From: AV80 sp035536995
GTDB taxonomy: Bacteria; Verrucomicrobiota; Verrucomicrobiia; Chthoniobacterales; UBA10450
Direction of reading: 5' to 3'
Assembly (NCBI GenBank): GCA_035536995.1
Contig: DATLNB010000023.1
Location: forward strand, 1 to 64,000
DNA length: 64,000 nucleotides
In this document: positions 25,641 to 34,476 of the stretch, in pieces
How positions within the stretch are numbered: the stretch's first letter is position 1
Layout of the letters: each line of letters begins with the position of its first letter
The notes under the pieces: generated by a model
The model's input: the letters and a program-made list of their open reading frames with translations, nothing else
The model's database searches: none
What the model was told of the DNA's origin: nothing
Program-made: the position numbers and the translations under genes

Positions 25641-26480
25641 ATGAAAGACTGGCGAATCCCGCTGCGGTCCGTCTGGAACAATGCCGGCAATCGGCATCAG
25701 CGCGGCCGTCGCCTGGTCCGTGCGCTCGGCTGGCAATTAACGAAACGTCTCAGCCCGCATCCGCGGACCATGCGTCTTGCTACCGGCGCGTCCTTCCGCG
25801 CTTACCCTGATTGCGTTGTTTCGTCCTCTTTGATTTACGCGGACTGGCCGGAGTTCCATGAATTGATGTTCGTCCGGAGAACGCTCCAAAAAGGGGACGT
25901 GGCGATCGACGTTGGGGCAAATGTCGGGCATGTCCTGTTATCGATTTCCGACATGGTTTCTCCCGCGCGTTTGATTGCTTTCGAGCCGACCCCGGTTTCC
26001 TTCGAGCGTTTGAAGGAAAACTGGTTGCTCAACGACTGGCCGGTGGAGAACCTCTATCAGTTGGCCGTGGGTGAAGCTGCCGGCACGATGTACATCGCTA
26101 ACACGAAGACTCCGGTCACCACAAATACGCTCGAGGATCGTGCTCACGCGGATACGACTCCCGTCCGTGTCGTGAGCCTTGATGAAATGGCGCATTCATG
26201 GACCGGTCTTCAAATCGGTTTGCTGAAGATCGATGTCGAAGGTTTTGAGCGATCAGTCTTCCGCGGAGCAAAGTCCGTTTTGCGCGAGCTACGCCCCCGG
26301 CTGATCATGTTCGAATCCCTGCAAGGCAGCCTCGACCCTGAAATAGGCGCAATTCTGGGCTCGTGCGATTATCAGGTTTTCCAACTGGACGCTGAGGGCG
26401 AGCCGAGCACCACGGAGACTTCCGCGCAAAATCTTTTTGCTGCCCCGCGCGATCTCATCCCAGCCCTGGTCCGAAATTGA
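25641..26480 (+). CDS. FkbM-family methyltransferase
   Basis: 279 residues. The core motif VAIDVGANVGHVLLSISDMV (SAM binding) is followed by ARLIAFEPTPVSFERLKENW, and the late motif IGLLKIDVEGFERSVFRGAK is diagnostic for FkbM proteins. It probably O-methylates a sugar in the polymer, a second methylation function beside 19655-20356. The next gene begins at TTG, overlapping its stop. Confidence 0.9.
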   Translation: MKDWRIPLRSVWNNAGNRHQRGRRLVRALGWQLTKRLSPHPRTMRLATGASFRAYPDCVVSSSLIYADWPEFHELMFVRRTLQKGDVAIDVGANVGHVLLSISDMVSPARLIAFEPTPVSFERLKENWLLNDWPVENLYQLAVGEAAGTMYIANTKTPVTTNTLEDRAHADTTPVRVVSLDEMAHSWTGLQIGLLKIDVEGFERSVFRGAKSVLRELRPRLIMFESLQGSLDPEIGAILGSCDYQVFQLDAEGEPSTTETSAQNLFAAPRDLIPALVRN

Positions 26481-27751
26481 AACGCGCTCTGCTCGTTTCG
26501 CCTTATTTTTTGCCGTGCAATCTGGCCGGCGTGCACCGCGCCCGGTTGTTAGCGAAAGGCCTCCCGGAGTTTGGCTGGAAGCCGACCGTGCTCACGGTCG
26601 ATCCGCGTTTTTATGGCCATCTTTCGGAGCCAAAGCTCGCGGAGTTAATTCCGGACGACCTGCATATCGAATACGTCGACGCCATTCCTGGCGCGGTCTC
26701 GAAGGTGTTTGGAATTGGCGATCTTTCCTTGCGTTCTCTTGCGCAAATGCGGCGTCGAATGGGTGCGCTCCTGGCCGCGAAGAAGGCCGATCTTGTTTTT
26801 GTTACCGTTCTGCCGGGTTACGCCGGCTTGCTCGGCGGCTGGGCGAAACGGCGGTTCGGCGTCCCGTTCGTCCTCGATTACCAGGACCCGTGGGTTTCCG
26901 ATTGGGGGGCGGCCCAGCCGCGATTTTCCAAGAGCGGCCTCGCCCATTGGCTCGCGGAAAAACTGGAACCCCGCTTCGCGCCCCTGGCCGATGCCGTAAC
27001 CGCGGTGTCGAACGGGACGCTCGACGGACTGAGAACGCGCGGACTGCTTCGACCGGATACGCCGACCGCGGCGCTGCCGATTGGGAGCGATCCGCAGGAT
27101 CACGAAGTGGCACGCCGGGTCGGCAAAAATTACATCCAAAAAGAACCGGGATTTTTGCACGTCGTTTATCTGGGGACTGTGCCGGAGAAAAAGCTTCCGG
27201 TTTTAAAGGCGATCTTTCGCCAGATTGCCTCACGTCCCGAAATCAAGCTGCGTCTCCATCTCATCGGGACGAGCGGGTGGGTCGAGGGCGACGATTCGAT
27301 CGGCCTCGGGAAGATGGCCGTCCAATCGGGCGCCGGCGAATCTGTCCTGGTTGAACCGCGCCGAATTGCTTATCTGGACGCACTGCGCACCATGCAATCA
27401 GCGGACGTGCTGGTGATGCTGGGGTCGATGGAGCGCCATTACACTGCCTCGAAAGTGTTTCCGTATTGGCTCGCCGATCGCCCCATCGCGGGTGTCGCGC
27501 ATGAGGAAAGCACGGTCGTTGAAATTGGGCGAGAGCTTGGGGGCATTTCGCTTTCCAAATATTCCGGCGAAAATGATCTCGAGCAGGCTGCCGCCGGTTT
27601 GTTGAAAACGTTGGCCGCCCTGAGTATGGGCGACGCGAGCATGATTCCGCCGCGAAACCCGGCCGCCTTCGCGCCGTACGACGCGCGAGGAATCGCACGG
27701 GCCTATGCCGGAATTTTCGATAACACGATGGCCGCTCACGAGCGTCGATAA
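26477..27751 (+). CDS. Glycosyltransferase family 4-like
   Basis: 424 residues from TTG. RALLVSPYFLPCNLAGVHRAR is the usual GT4 opening (YFxPxxxAGxxR). DYQDPWVSDWG and EKLEPRFAPLADAVTAVS belong to the FucNAc/WbuB-like group. The donor side is less canonical (SADVLVMLGSMERHYTASKVFPYWLADRP), with a Lys/Ser pattern instead of a strict E-x7-E. Predicted cytoplasmic sugar transferase of the EPS pathway. Confidence 0.85.
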   Translation: MKRALLVSPYFLPCNLAGVHRARLLAKGLPEFGWKPTVLTVDPRFYGHLSEPKLAELIPDDLHIEYVDAIPGAVSKVFGIGDLSLRSLAQMRRRMGALLAAKKADLVFVTVLPGYAGLLGGWAKRRFGVPFVLDYQDPWVSDWGAAQPRFSKSGLAHWLAEKLEPRFAPLADAVTAVSNGTLDGLRTRGLLRPDTPTAALPIGSDPQDHEVARRVGKNYIQKEPGFLHVVYLGTVPEKKLPVLKAIFRQIASRPEIKLRLHLIGTSGWVEGDDSIGLGKMAVQSGAGESVLVEPRRIAYLDALRTMQSADVLVMLGSMERHYTASKVFPYWLADRPIAGVAHEESTVVEIGRELGGISLSKYSGENDLEQAAAGLLKTLAALSMGDASMIPPRNPAAFAPYDARGIARAYAGIFDNTMAAHERR

Positions 27752-27767
27752 CCGGCCCCATAGCCAA

Positions 27768-28943
27768 ATGCGCCTAGGCATCCTCGCCAGCCATCCCATC
27801 CAATACCAGGCGCCGTGGTTTCGCGCGCTTTCCCAGCGGGCAAATGTCGAAGTCTTCTTCGCTTTCCAACCGTCCCCGCAGGAACAAGCCGCCGGCTTCG
27901 GGAGCGCCTTTGTCTGGGACGTCGATTTACTTTCGGGGTACGAGCATCGGTTTCTGACCAATCGCGCCGCGACCCCCAGCGCTGAGCGTTTCTCTGGATG
28001 CGATACTCCCGAGATCGTTGAGGTCATCAAGTCAGCGGGGTTCGATGCTTTCATCGTCTCGGGGTGGAACTTGAAAAGTTACTGGCAGGCCATACGTGCC
28101 TGCCGCCGTCACGGAGTGCCGGTAATGGTTCGAGGCGATTCGCAGCTGGCTACTCCGCGCGCCGGAGTTGTTCGGGCGGCAAAGGAGTTCCTTTATCCGC
28201 GCCTGCTGAAACAGTTCGATGGATTCCTCACGGTCGGGCAGCGGAACCGCGCATACCTGCGCCATTACCGCGTTCCCGACCAACGGATTTTTTTCGCCCC
28301 GCACTTCGTCGATAACGAATGGTTTGAGGCGAGGGCGCAGGTCGCACGGGCGGACAGAAGCGCGCTGCGCGATAAATGGGGTATCGGACCTAACGGCATG
28401 GCCGCGCTCTTCGTTGGGAAGTTTATCGGGAAGAAGCGGCCGGCGGATCTTTTGCAGGCCGCGGCACGCGCGCGGGCACGAGGAATCGATGTCACTCCGG
28501 TGTTCGTCGGTTCCGGTGAGCTGGAATCACCGTTGCGGGACAAGGCGAAGGAGCTGGGCGTGCCGGCGCAATTCGAGGGATTCCGCAACCAGACGGAACT
28601 GCCCGCCTACTATGCCGCCGCCGACTGTTTAGTCCTGCCATCCGATGGGGGAGAAACCTGGGGCCTGGTCGTCAACGAAGCGATGGCGTGCGGACTTCCC
28701 GCGATTGTCTCGAATGCCGTCGGCTGCGCGCCTGACCTGATCGAAGAAGGTGTCACCGGCTCTGAATTTCCTGTCGGAGACGCGGCAGCGCTGGCGGAGC
28801 GAATTGCGGCGGTGCGGGCAATCCCGCCGGAGGTTCTTCAGGCCGGGCTCCTTCGGAAGCTCGCCATCTATTCCGTCCGAACCTGCACTGATAACACCTT
28901 GTCAGCCGCTGCCCAATTGAGCGGGTCGCATCCGACATCGTGA
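27768..28943 (+). CDS. Glycosyltransferase family 4
   Basis: 391 residues from ATG 27768 (MRLGILASHPIQYQAPWFRA). The frame opens at 27705 but that part overlaps the previous gene. Donor-site motifs are ALFVGKFIGKKRPADLLQAA, PVFVGSGELESPL, and ETWGLVVNEAMACGLPAIVS with the E-x7-E motif. The HPIQYQAPWFR opening is common in EPS cluster transferases. Confidence 0.92.
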   Translation: MRLGILASHPIQYQAPWFRALSQRANVEVFFAFQPSPQEQAAGFGSAFVWDVDLLSGYEHRFLTNRAATPSAERFSGCDTPEIVEVIKSAGFDAFIVSGWNLKSYWQAIRACRRHGVPVMVRGDSQLATPRAGVVRAAKEFLYPRLLKQFDGFLTVGQRNRAYLRHYRVPDQRIFFAPHFVDNEWFEARAQVARADRSALRDKWGIGPNGMAALFVGKFIGKKRPADLLQAAARARARGIDVTPVFVGSGELESPLRDKAKELGVPAQFEGFRNQTELPAYYAAADCLVLPSDGGETWGLVVNEAMACGLPAIVSNAVGCAPDLIEEGVTGSEFPVGDAAALAERIAAVRAIPPEVLQAGLLRKLAIYSVRTCTDNTLSAAAQLSGSHPTS

Positions 28944-28961
28944 AAACTGGCGGACTGTGCG

Positions 28962-30479
28962 ATGATGGGGGTTGAGATGAACGGCATCGCGGAAACCGGG
29001 GAGAGCCTGAGGTTTTTTCTCACCGCCAGGGAATGGTGGCGCGGGTTGCTTTTTGCCGGCTGCGCCGCGGCGGTCACGGCCCCGTTCACGATGGGTCTTT
29101 CGCCATGGATAGCGGTCACGGTTTTTATCGTGGTGCTGACTGGTTACCACATGAAGGGCGCGTCGCATTTCATGGTGCCTCTGCCGCATATCGCGATCAT
29201 GATTTCGGCGCTCCAGTATGTGCTCGCCGCATGGTGGTCGGTTTATGTGCCGAGCAGCATCGGGACTGGTGCGATCGTTGGATTTTATCTTTCGTATGCG
29301 GGGCCGGTGATCGTCGCGGTTGCGCTTGGCTGGAGCCTGGCGTTGCTTCGCATGCGGCCGCAGGCCAGCGGCGGACCCTCCGAACCGGCCCCGGGACTGC
29401 TGCGCGAGCTCGATGCGCTCATGCTAGTGGGGCTTGCGGCGGCGCCGATAAGCCATGTTCTGGGCGCTCCTTCGCTGGCCTTCGTCTTCGTGCTCGTGGG
29501 CAACCTGCGTTACGTCGGCGCGTTCGGCCGGATGATCCTGCGGGCGCCCGGTTGGCCGCTCCGACTCGGGCTCGTCCTGGTTGCCGAGCTCGTTTTCGCC
29601 GCCGACGCGGCAATGTTTCATCCATTACTGCTTTGGGTCGCCTGGTCTTTCGCGGTCTGGCTTTATTGTTTTAAGCCCAGTGCACGGATCGTCGGCGCGG
29701 CCTTTGCCATTGCCCTATTGTTTTTGCCGTCTTTTCAGGAAGCCAAATGGCGCCTGCGCGGGCAGGTCCTGGAGTTCGACGCGGAGACGGGCGTCGCGAG
29801 CGAATCCGAGGAGGAGGGCGGCTCGCCAATCAAAAAAGCGACGGCTTTCGTGCTGTATCTCGGCGAGGGTCTGCTTCACTCGCTCACCCTGAATTTCACG
29901 CCGGACTTCGTGGCGGATACGCTGACCCGTTACAACCAGGGATGGATCATAACGAATGTGATGATATTCGTGCCGGACCGGGAGCCGTACGCAATGGGCG
30001 AGACCCTGACCCAGGCTGTGAAGGCCTCGCTCCTTCCGCGTTTCGCCGATCCGGAAAAGGCGGTCGCGGGCGGTCGCGATAACATGGCACGGTACGCGGG
30101 CGTGGTCCTCGATGAGAAGACCAGCATGAACCTCGGGTATGCCGGTGAGATGTACGCCAACTTCGGATACGGCGGAATTCTTGGCTCGGGGATTTATGTG
30201 GTGGTTTTCGGCCTGCTTTTTCGCTTCGTCACGCGCCGCGCATTCGCAAATCCAATGTGGTGGAGCACTGTCCCGTTTCTCTTTTTTGCCGTGCTCAAAG
30301 CAGAAGACGGGATCGCGGAAATCCTGAACTGGACGAGCAAATCCGCGTTTGTGATTATCGGCGTTCTGGTCGTGTTTCCCCATTTCCGGCGGGCCTTGTT
30401 CAGGCGATCTGAGCCGCAACGGTCCGACACGCAGCGGGTCGCTATTCCACCGCGGGTTGAGCCCGGCGTCTCCTTTTAA
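28962..30479 (+). CDS. Polytopic membrane protein, candidate Wzy-like polymerase
   Basis: 505 residues with about ten to twelve hydrophobic helices and one large hydrophilic loop (about residues 270-390: EFDAETGVASESEEEGG...). The loop includes MSLGYAGEMYANFG-like text (NLGYAGEMYANFGYGGILGS), a pattern seen near the C-terminus of Wzy/O-antigen polymerase-like proteins. It sits among glycosyltransferases where a polymerase is expected. No conserved catalytic motif allows certainty; it could be another membrane glycan enzyme. ATG 28977 is an alternative start. Confidence 0.55.
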   Translation: MMGVEMNGIAETGESLRFFLTAREWWRGLLFAGCAAAVTAPFTMGLSPWIAVTVFIVVLTGYHMKGASHFMVPLPHIAIMISALQYVLAAWWSVYVPSSIGTGAIVGFYLSYAGPVIVAVALGWSLALLRMRPQASGGPSEPAPGLLRELDALMLVGLAAAPISHVLGAPSLAFVFVLVGNLRYVGAFGRMILRAPGWPLRLGLVLVAELVFAADAAMFHPLLLWVAWSFAVWLYCFKPSARIVGAAFAIALLFLPSFQEAKWRLRGQVLEFDAETGVASESEEEGGSPIKKATAFVLYLGEGLLHSLTLNFTPDFVADTLTRYNQGWIITNVMIFVPDREPYAMGETLTQAVKASLLPRFADPEKAVAGGRDNMARYAGVVLDEKTSMNLGYAGEMYANFGYGGILGSGIYVVVFGLLFRFVTRRAFANPMWWSTVPFLFFAVLKAEDGIAEILNWTSKSAFVIIGVLVVFPHFRRALFRRSEPQRSDTQRVAIPPRVEPGVSF

Positions 30480-30484
30480 CGCGG

Positions 30485-31657
30485 ATGCGGGTTCTGTTCG
30501 TTACGCCGTATTATTTTCCTGAGCTGAAATTCGGCGGACCTCCCAAGCGGATCCACGCGATCAGTCGCGCGTTGCGGGCGCGGGGCCACGAGGTCCGCGT
30601 GCTAACGTTTCATTCAGAGCGGCCTAACGGATCGCCCGACGAGGATTTTGACGGTGTGCCGGTCCGGTACGTTCCGTGGATTGGAAAATCACTCCGGCAG
30701 ATCCCGGTGCGGACCGGCATCCTTCGAGCGGAAGTCGTGGCGGCAGACGTCGTGCATTGTTACGGGTTGTACAATCTGCTCTGCCCGAGGGCGGCCAGGT
30801 GGGCGCGGCACTTTTCCAAGCCGTATTTCCTGGAGCCGATGGGAATGTACGTCCCGCGGGTCGCGAGCATCGGGTGGAAGCGGCTTTACCACGCGGTTTT
30901 TACGAACCGAATGGCCAGGGGCGCCGAAGCGGTGGTGGCTACGTCACCGATGGAGCGGGACGAGCTCAGCGCGCTCGGCGAAGGAATGAACATTGTGGTG
31001 CGAAGAAACGGGATCGACCTCGAGGAATTTGCCCGCCTGCCCTCGCCGCAAATCATGCGCGAGCGATGGGGTGCGGGCCCGGACGATCGCGTGGTTCTTT
31101 ATCTCGGGCGGATCAACAAGAAGAAGAACCTCGAAGAGTTGATCCTCGCTTTTCGCGACGCAGCGGTCGATCGATCCCGGCTCGTGATCGCGGGTCCCTG
31201 CGGTGAGCCGTCCTACGCGGCCCGGCTTCAGCAGTTGATCGGCGCGAACGAGGCTCCGCCGCCGATCCGCCTGGAGGGCCCGCTCTACGGTGTCGACCAC
31301 CTTGCCGCCCTCGCCGCGGCCGACCTCTTCGTCCTGCCGTCTCTTAACGAGAACTTCGGCAACGCAGCGGCCGAGGCAGTTGCTGCCGGTGTGCCGGTTC
31401 TCCTGACGGAGACGTGCGGGGTCGCGCCGATAATCCACCGGCGGGCAGGACTTGCGATTCCGCTCGGAATCCAACCGCTCGTAGACGGAATTAAAACCAT
31501 GCTGGATCCTCGCGCGATGCAGGAGACGACCGCCGGCCGGGAAGAAGCGAAGCACGACCTTTCCTGGGACGACCCGATCCGCCAAACGGAAGACCTTTAT
31601 GAGAGCGCTCTCGGCGCCAGGGCCGGAGTGGCTCGTGATCGGAGGAGAGGAAGTTGA
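30485..31657 (+). CDS. Glycosyltransferase family 4
   Basis: 390 residues. Opening RVLFVTPYYFPELKFGGPPK with the GGPP(K/R) loop; donor-site motifs VVLYLGRINKKKNLEELILA, ADLFVLPSLNENFGNAAAEA (E-x7-E type) and GVPVLLTETCGVAPII. Typical soluble GT4 of EPS pathways. It overlaps the next gene's TTG by 4 bases. Confidence 0.92.
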   Translation: MRVLFVTPYYFPELKFGGPPKRIHAISRALRARGHEVRVLTFHSERPNGSPDEDFDGVPVRYVPWIGKSLRQIPVRTGILRAEVVAADVVHCYGLYNLLCPRAARWARHFSKPYFLEPMGMYVPRVASIGWKRLYHAVFTNRMARGAEAVVATSPMERDELSALGEGMNIVVRRNGIDLEEFARLPSPQIMRERWGAGPDDRVVLYLGRINKKKNLEELILAFRDAAVDRSRLVIAGPCGEPSYAARLQQLIGANEAPPPIRLEGPLYGVDHLAALAAADLFVLPSLNENFGNAAAEAVAAGVPVLLTETCGVAPIIHRRAGLAIPLGIQPLVDGIKTMLDPRAMQETTAGREEAKHDLSWDDPIRQTEDLYESALGARAGVARDRRRGS

Positions 31658-32787
31658 AGATCCAGGTGTGGAGTCCGGCAGTCGATCCGCGCGCCGGCGG
31701 AATTGAAAATTACTCGTCAGCAATTGTTCGCGCTCTGGCGGACGTTTATGGCGCGGAAACGGTTTCCGTTCTGGCGAAACACCAGTCGCCCGATGAATTG
31801 CGGGCGCGGGTCCCGCCTGGTGTCCGCGTCTTTGGGACTGGCGCGGTCCCGTCACGTTTACGAACGGCGGCCTTTTCCTCGCTACTGCTTTCCCGCCGCG
31901 CATTGGACCGGCCCGACTTGATTCTGAGCACCCATCTGAATTTCGCTACGTTCGCGATCATGGCGCCCGGACTCTTTCGAACGAAATACGCGATCTCTCT
32001 CCACGGCATTGAGGCGTGGGAACTGCGGCGCCGGAGTCAGGCAACAGCCCTGCAACACGCCGACCTGTTGTTACCGGTGAGCGGTTTCACTCGCGACATC
32101 GTTGCCTCGGCGCAGCGATTGCCGTCCGCCCGATTTCAAATCCTGCCCAACACGGTGGACACAGAACAGTTCACGATCGGACCGAAGCCAGGTTATCTCC
32201 TGGAGCGTTATGGCCTGGGCGCGGCGCAGCCCACGATTCTAAGCGTCGGTCGTCTCTTTGCTTCGGAACAATACAAGGGACACGACCGCGTGATCCGCGC
32301 CCTAGGAGAGGTCCGGCAAGAGGTGCCTGACGTCCGCTACCTCATTGTCGGTGATGGAGACGATCGTCCGCGCCTCCAAGCCCTTTGCGAAACGGAGGGG
32401 GTGGCCGGTCTCGTAATTTTTGCCGGTCGAGTGCCCGCGACAGAGCTGGCGGATCATTATCGTCTCTGCGATCTATTCGCGCTCCCCAGCAATGGCGAAG
32501 GATTCGGCATCGTGTTTTTGGAAGCACTGGCGTGCGGCAAGCCGGTGATAGCGGGCAGTCGCGACGGAGCCCGCGAGACGCTGGTCGACGGCGAACTGGG
32601 CGTGTGTGTTGACCCGGACGATATCGACGCGCTCGCCAAAGTGATGGGCGCGATCCTGACACGTTCTCACCCGCATCCGCTTTTGAATCGGCCCGAGGCC
32701 CTGCGAGCCGCGGTCGTGGAACGCTATGGATTCCCGCAGTTCAAGTCTTCGCTCGCCTCCTATCTCGATGACCTGCTCCGCCGCTGA
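31654..32787 (+). CDS. Glycosyltransferase family 4
   Basis: 377 residues from TTG. IQVWSPAVDPRAGGIENYSS has the AGGIExY acceptor-side loop; TILSVGRLFASEQYKGHDRV and EGFGIVFLEALACGKPVIAG give the donor site with the E-x7-E motif. It is the last transferase before the initiating enzyme. The 114-bp gap that follows (32788-32901) holds a GC palindrome GAGGCGCGCGCCTC at its start and no gene. Confidence 0.92.
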   Translation: MKIQVWSPAVDPRAGGIENYSSAIVRALADVYGAETVSVLAKHQSPDELRARVPPGVRVFGTGAVPSRLRTAAFSSLLLSRRALDRPDLILSTHLNFATFAIMAPGLFRTKYAISLHGIEAWELRRRSQATALQHADLLLPVSGFTRDIVASAQRLPSARFQILPNTVDTEQFTIGPKPGYLLERYGLGAAQPTILSVGRLFASEQYKGHDRVIRALGEVRQEVPDVRYLIVGDGDDRPRLQALCETEGVAGLVIFAGRVPATELADHYRLCDLFALPSNGEGFGIVFLEALACGKPVIAGSRDGARETLVDGELGVCVDPDDIDALAKVMGAILTRSHPHPLLNRPEALRAAVVERYGFPQFKSSLASYLDDLLRR

Positions 32788-32901
32788 GGCGCGCGCCTCC
32801 GGCAATTTCCCCCTGACGTAGTTCGCGGTCGGCCTTAGGGTATCTTACCGCAGGTGGTGAAAGGGTAGCGGCGCGCTCCCTGCTAATTAGCTGCGGCCCG
32901 C

Positions 32902-34419
32902 ATGACACCGATGCAAAACTCCAGCCGCGCTCTTGCGTCCGATTCACCACGCTCCCTCGCGTGGGAACCGGAAGCCTCTTCGACCGCGCTCTCCGCGCGG
33001 AGGCAACGCGGTGTTTTGGCGGGGATCGCCTCCAGTGAGTGGGGCGTCGGGCTGGCCTGCCTCGTTATTGACGTTGTGAGCTGGATCCTGATCTACGGAA
33101 CGACCAGCTACTTTCGGCGAGACCTCTTCTTCGTCGTCCCTTTTGAGTTCGTTCTCGTTTACGTGATCCAGGTCGCTGTCATTTGTCAGGCGCTCTTTAT
33201 GATTGGCGGCTACGACCGCAACAACGACAAGCGAGCTCTCACGTACACGGCCGAACACATCCTGGCGATCATCGGCGCAGCGGCAATCAGTTCGTTGATC
33301 GTCTATTCCGCGGCTGCCTACGACGTTTCGATCAAACCGAGCCGCGGTGTCGTTCTCCTGTCCTTCCTCGTTTTCCTTCCGTGGTCGATTCTTTATCGCC
33401 GCGCGATCCAGGCTTTCGTTGCGGAATCGACGGCGCACCGCGCTTTCCTGGTCATCGGAGACGGAGAGCTCGCCCAAAAGTTTTATGAGGCGTATCGACA
33501 ATCGCCCAACCGGCAACGGCTCGAGTTCGTCGGTCTCGATCGGGAGCGCGTCGGGCAACACATAGCCGGCAGCGGTTCGCCTGTTATTGAAGCCGATCTT
33601 CAGAACAAGCTCTCGAACCTGAGTAATCGTTATAGCGGCGTCGTCGTGGCGGAACAGGTGGACCGAATTCCCGGCACACTCCTGGAGCATCTGGTGCGAA
33701 CCCAGTTTCAGCGGACCCGTGTCTATACGCTGGAGTCTTTCTACGAAGCACATTGGCGCCACGTGCCCATCCATTCGATCGACCCGTTCTGGCCGTTGCA
33801 GATGGGTTTTCAGCTCGCCCGCAATTCGCCCTATCATTATCTGAAGCGGCTCTTCGACATGGCGTTCTCGGCTTTTCTCCTGGTCCTCCTCTCGCCGCTC
33901 CTGCTCGCGCTTTTCGTGATCGTGTGGATCGAAGGCGGATGGCCGCCCATCTTTCGGCAATCGCGCGTCGGCCGGGAAGGGGAACTCTTTACGGCGTTCA
34001 AGTTCCGGACAATGCGCGCTCTGGAAAGCGGCAGCGAGGAATCCTCGGATATCTACACCCGGGCAGGCGACCCGCGCGTCACTCCGGTTGGGCATTGGCT
34101 CCGCAAGCTGCGGCTCGACGAGTTGCCGCAGCTTTTCAACGTCCTGCGTGGCGACATGAGCCTGATTGGACCCCGCGCTGAGTGGATCAAATGTGCGGAG
34201 CGCTACGAGCGCAACATTCCGTTCTATCATTTCCGGCATCTGGTGAAGCCGGGAATCACCGGGTGGGCGCAGGTGAATTATCCGTACGGTGAAAGCGACC
34301 AGGACGCGATCGAGAAGCTCAAATACGATCTGTATTACATCCGGCACTATTCCCTGACTCTCGATGCGATGATCGTGCTCAAGACGGTGCACACCGTCCT
34401 CTTCGGCAAGGGACGCTGA
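32902..34419 (+). CDS. Undecaprenyl-phosphate sugar phosphotransferase (WbaP/WcaJ-like)
   Basis: 505 residues. The N-terminal half has about four transmembrane helices and a CoA-binding-like soluble domain (AFLVIGDGELAQKFYEAY). The C-terminal bacterial sugar transferase domain has KRLFDMAFSAFLLVLLSPLL (membrane hairpin), FRQSRVGREGELFTAFKFRT, LRKLRLDELPQLFNVLRGDM, SLIGPRAEW and KPGITGWAQVNY. It transfers a sugar-1-phosphate to undecaprenyl phosphate, the first step of repeat-unit assembly. N-terminal size matches the polyisoprenyl-phosphate hexose-1-phosphate transferase group. Confidence 0.93.
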   Translation: MTPMQNSSRALASDSPRSLAWEPEASSTALSARRQRGVLAGIASSEWGVGLACLVIDVVSWILIYGTTSYFRRDLFFVVPFEFVLVYVIQVAVICQALFMIGGYDRNNDKRALTYTAEHILAIIGAAAISSLIVYSAAAYDVSIKPSRGVVLLSFLVFLPWSILYRRAIQAFVAESTAHRAFLVIGDGELAQKFYEAYRQSPNRQRLEFVGLDRERVGQHIAGSGSPVIEADLQNKLSNLSNRYSGVVVAEQVDRIPGTLLEHLVRTQFQRTRVYTLESFYEAHWRHVPIHSIDPFWPLQMGFQLARNSPYHYLKRLFDMAFSAFLLVLLSPLLLALFVIVWIEGGWPPIFRQSRVGREGELFTAFKFRTMRALESGSEESSDIYTRAGDPRVTPVGHWLRKLRLDELPQLFNVLRGDMSLIGPRAEWIKCAERYERNIPFYHFRHLVKPGITGWAQVNYPYGESDQDAIEKLKYDLYYIRHYSLTLDAMIVLKTVHTVLFGKGR

Positions 34420-34435
34420 GGAAAGTGCGAAGGAA

Positions 34436-34463
34436 AAGGTAGAAAGTAGAAACTTTCTACCTT
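34436..34463. repeat. Palindromic GTAGAAAG repeat between EPS genes
   Basis: AAGGTAGAAAG (34436-34446), loop TAGAAA, CTTTCTACCTT (34453-34463): a perfect 11-bp stem. It lies in the 57-bp gap between the sugar transferase and the polymerase/ligase gene. There is no T-run, so a repeat pair collapsed to a hairpin is as likely as a terminator. It uses the same GTAGAAA units as element 1. Confidence 0.8.
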
Positions 34464-34476
34464 CTACTGGCGCCGC

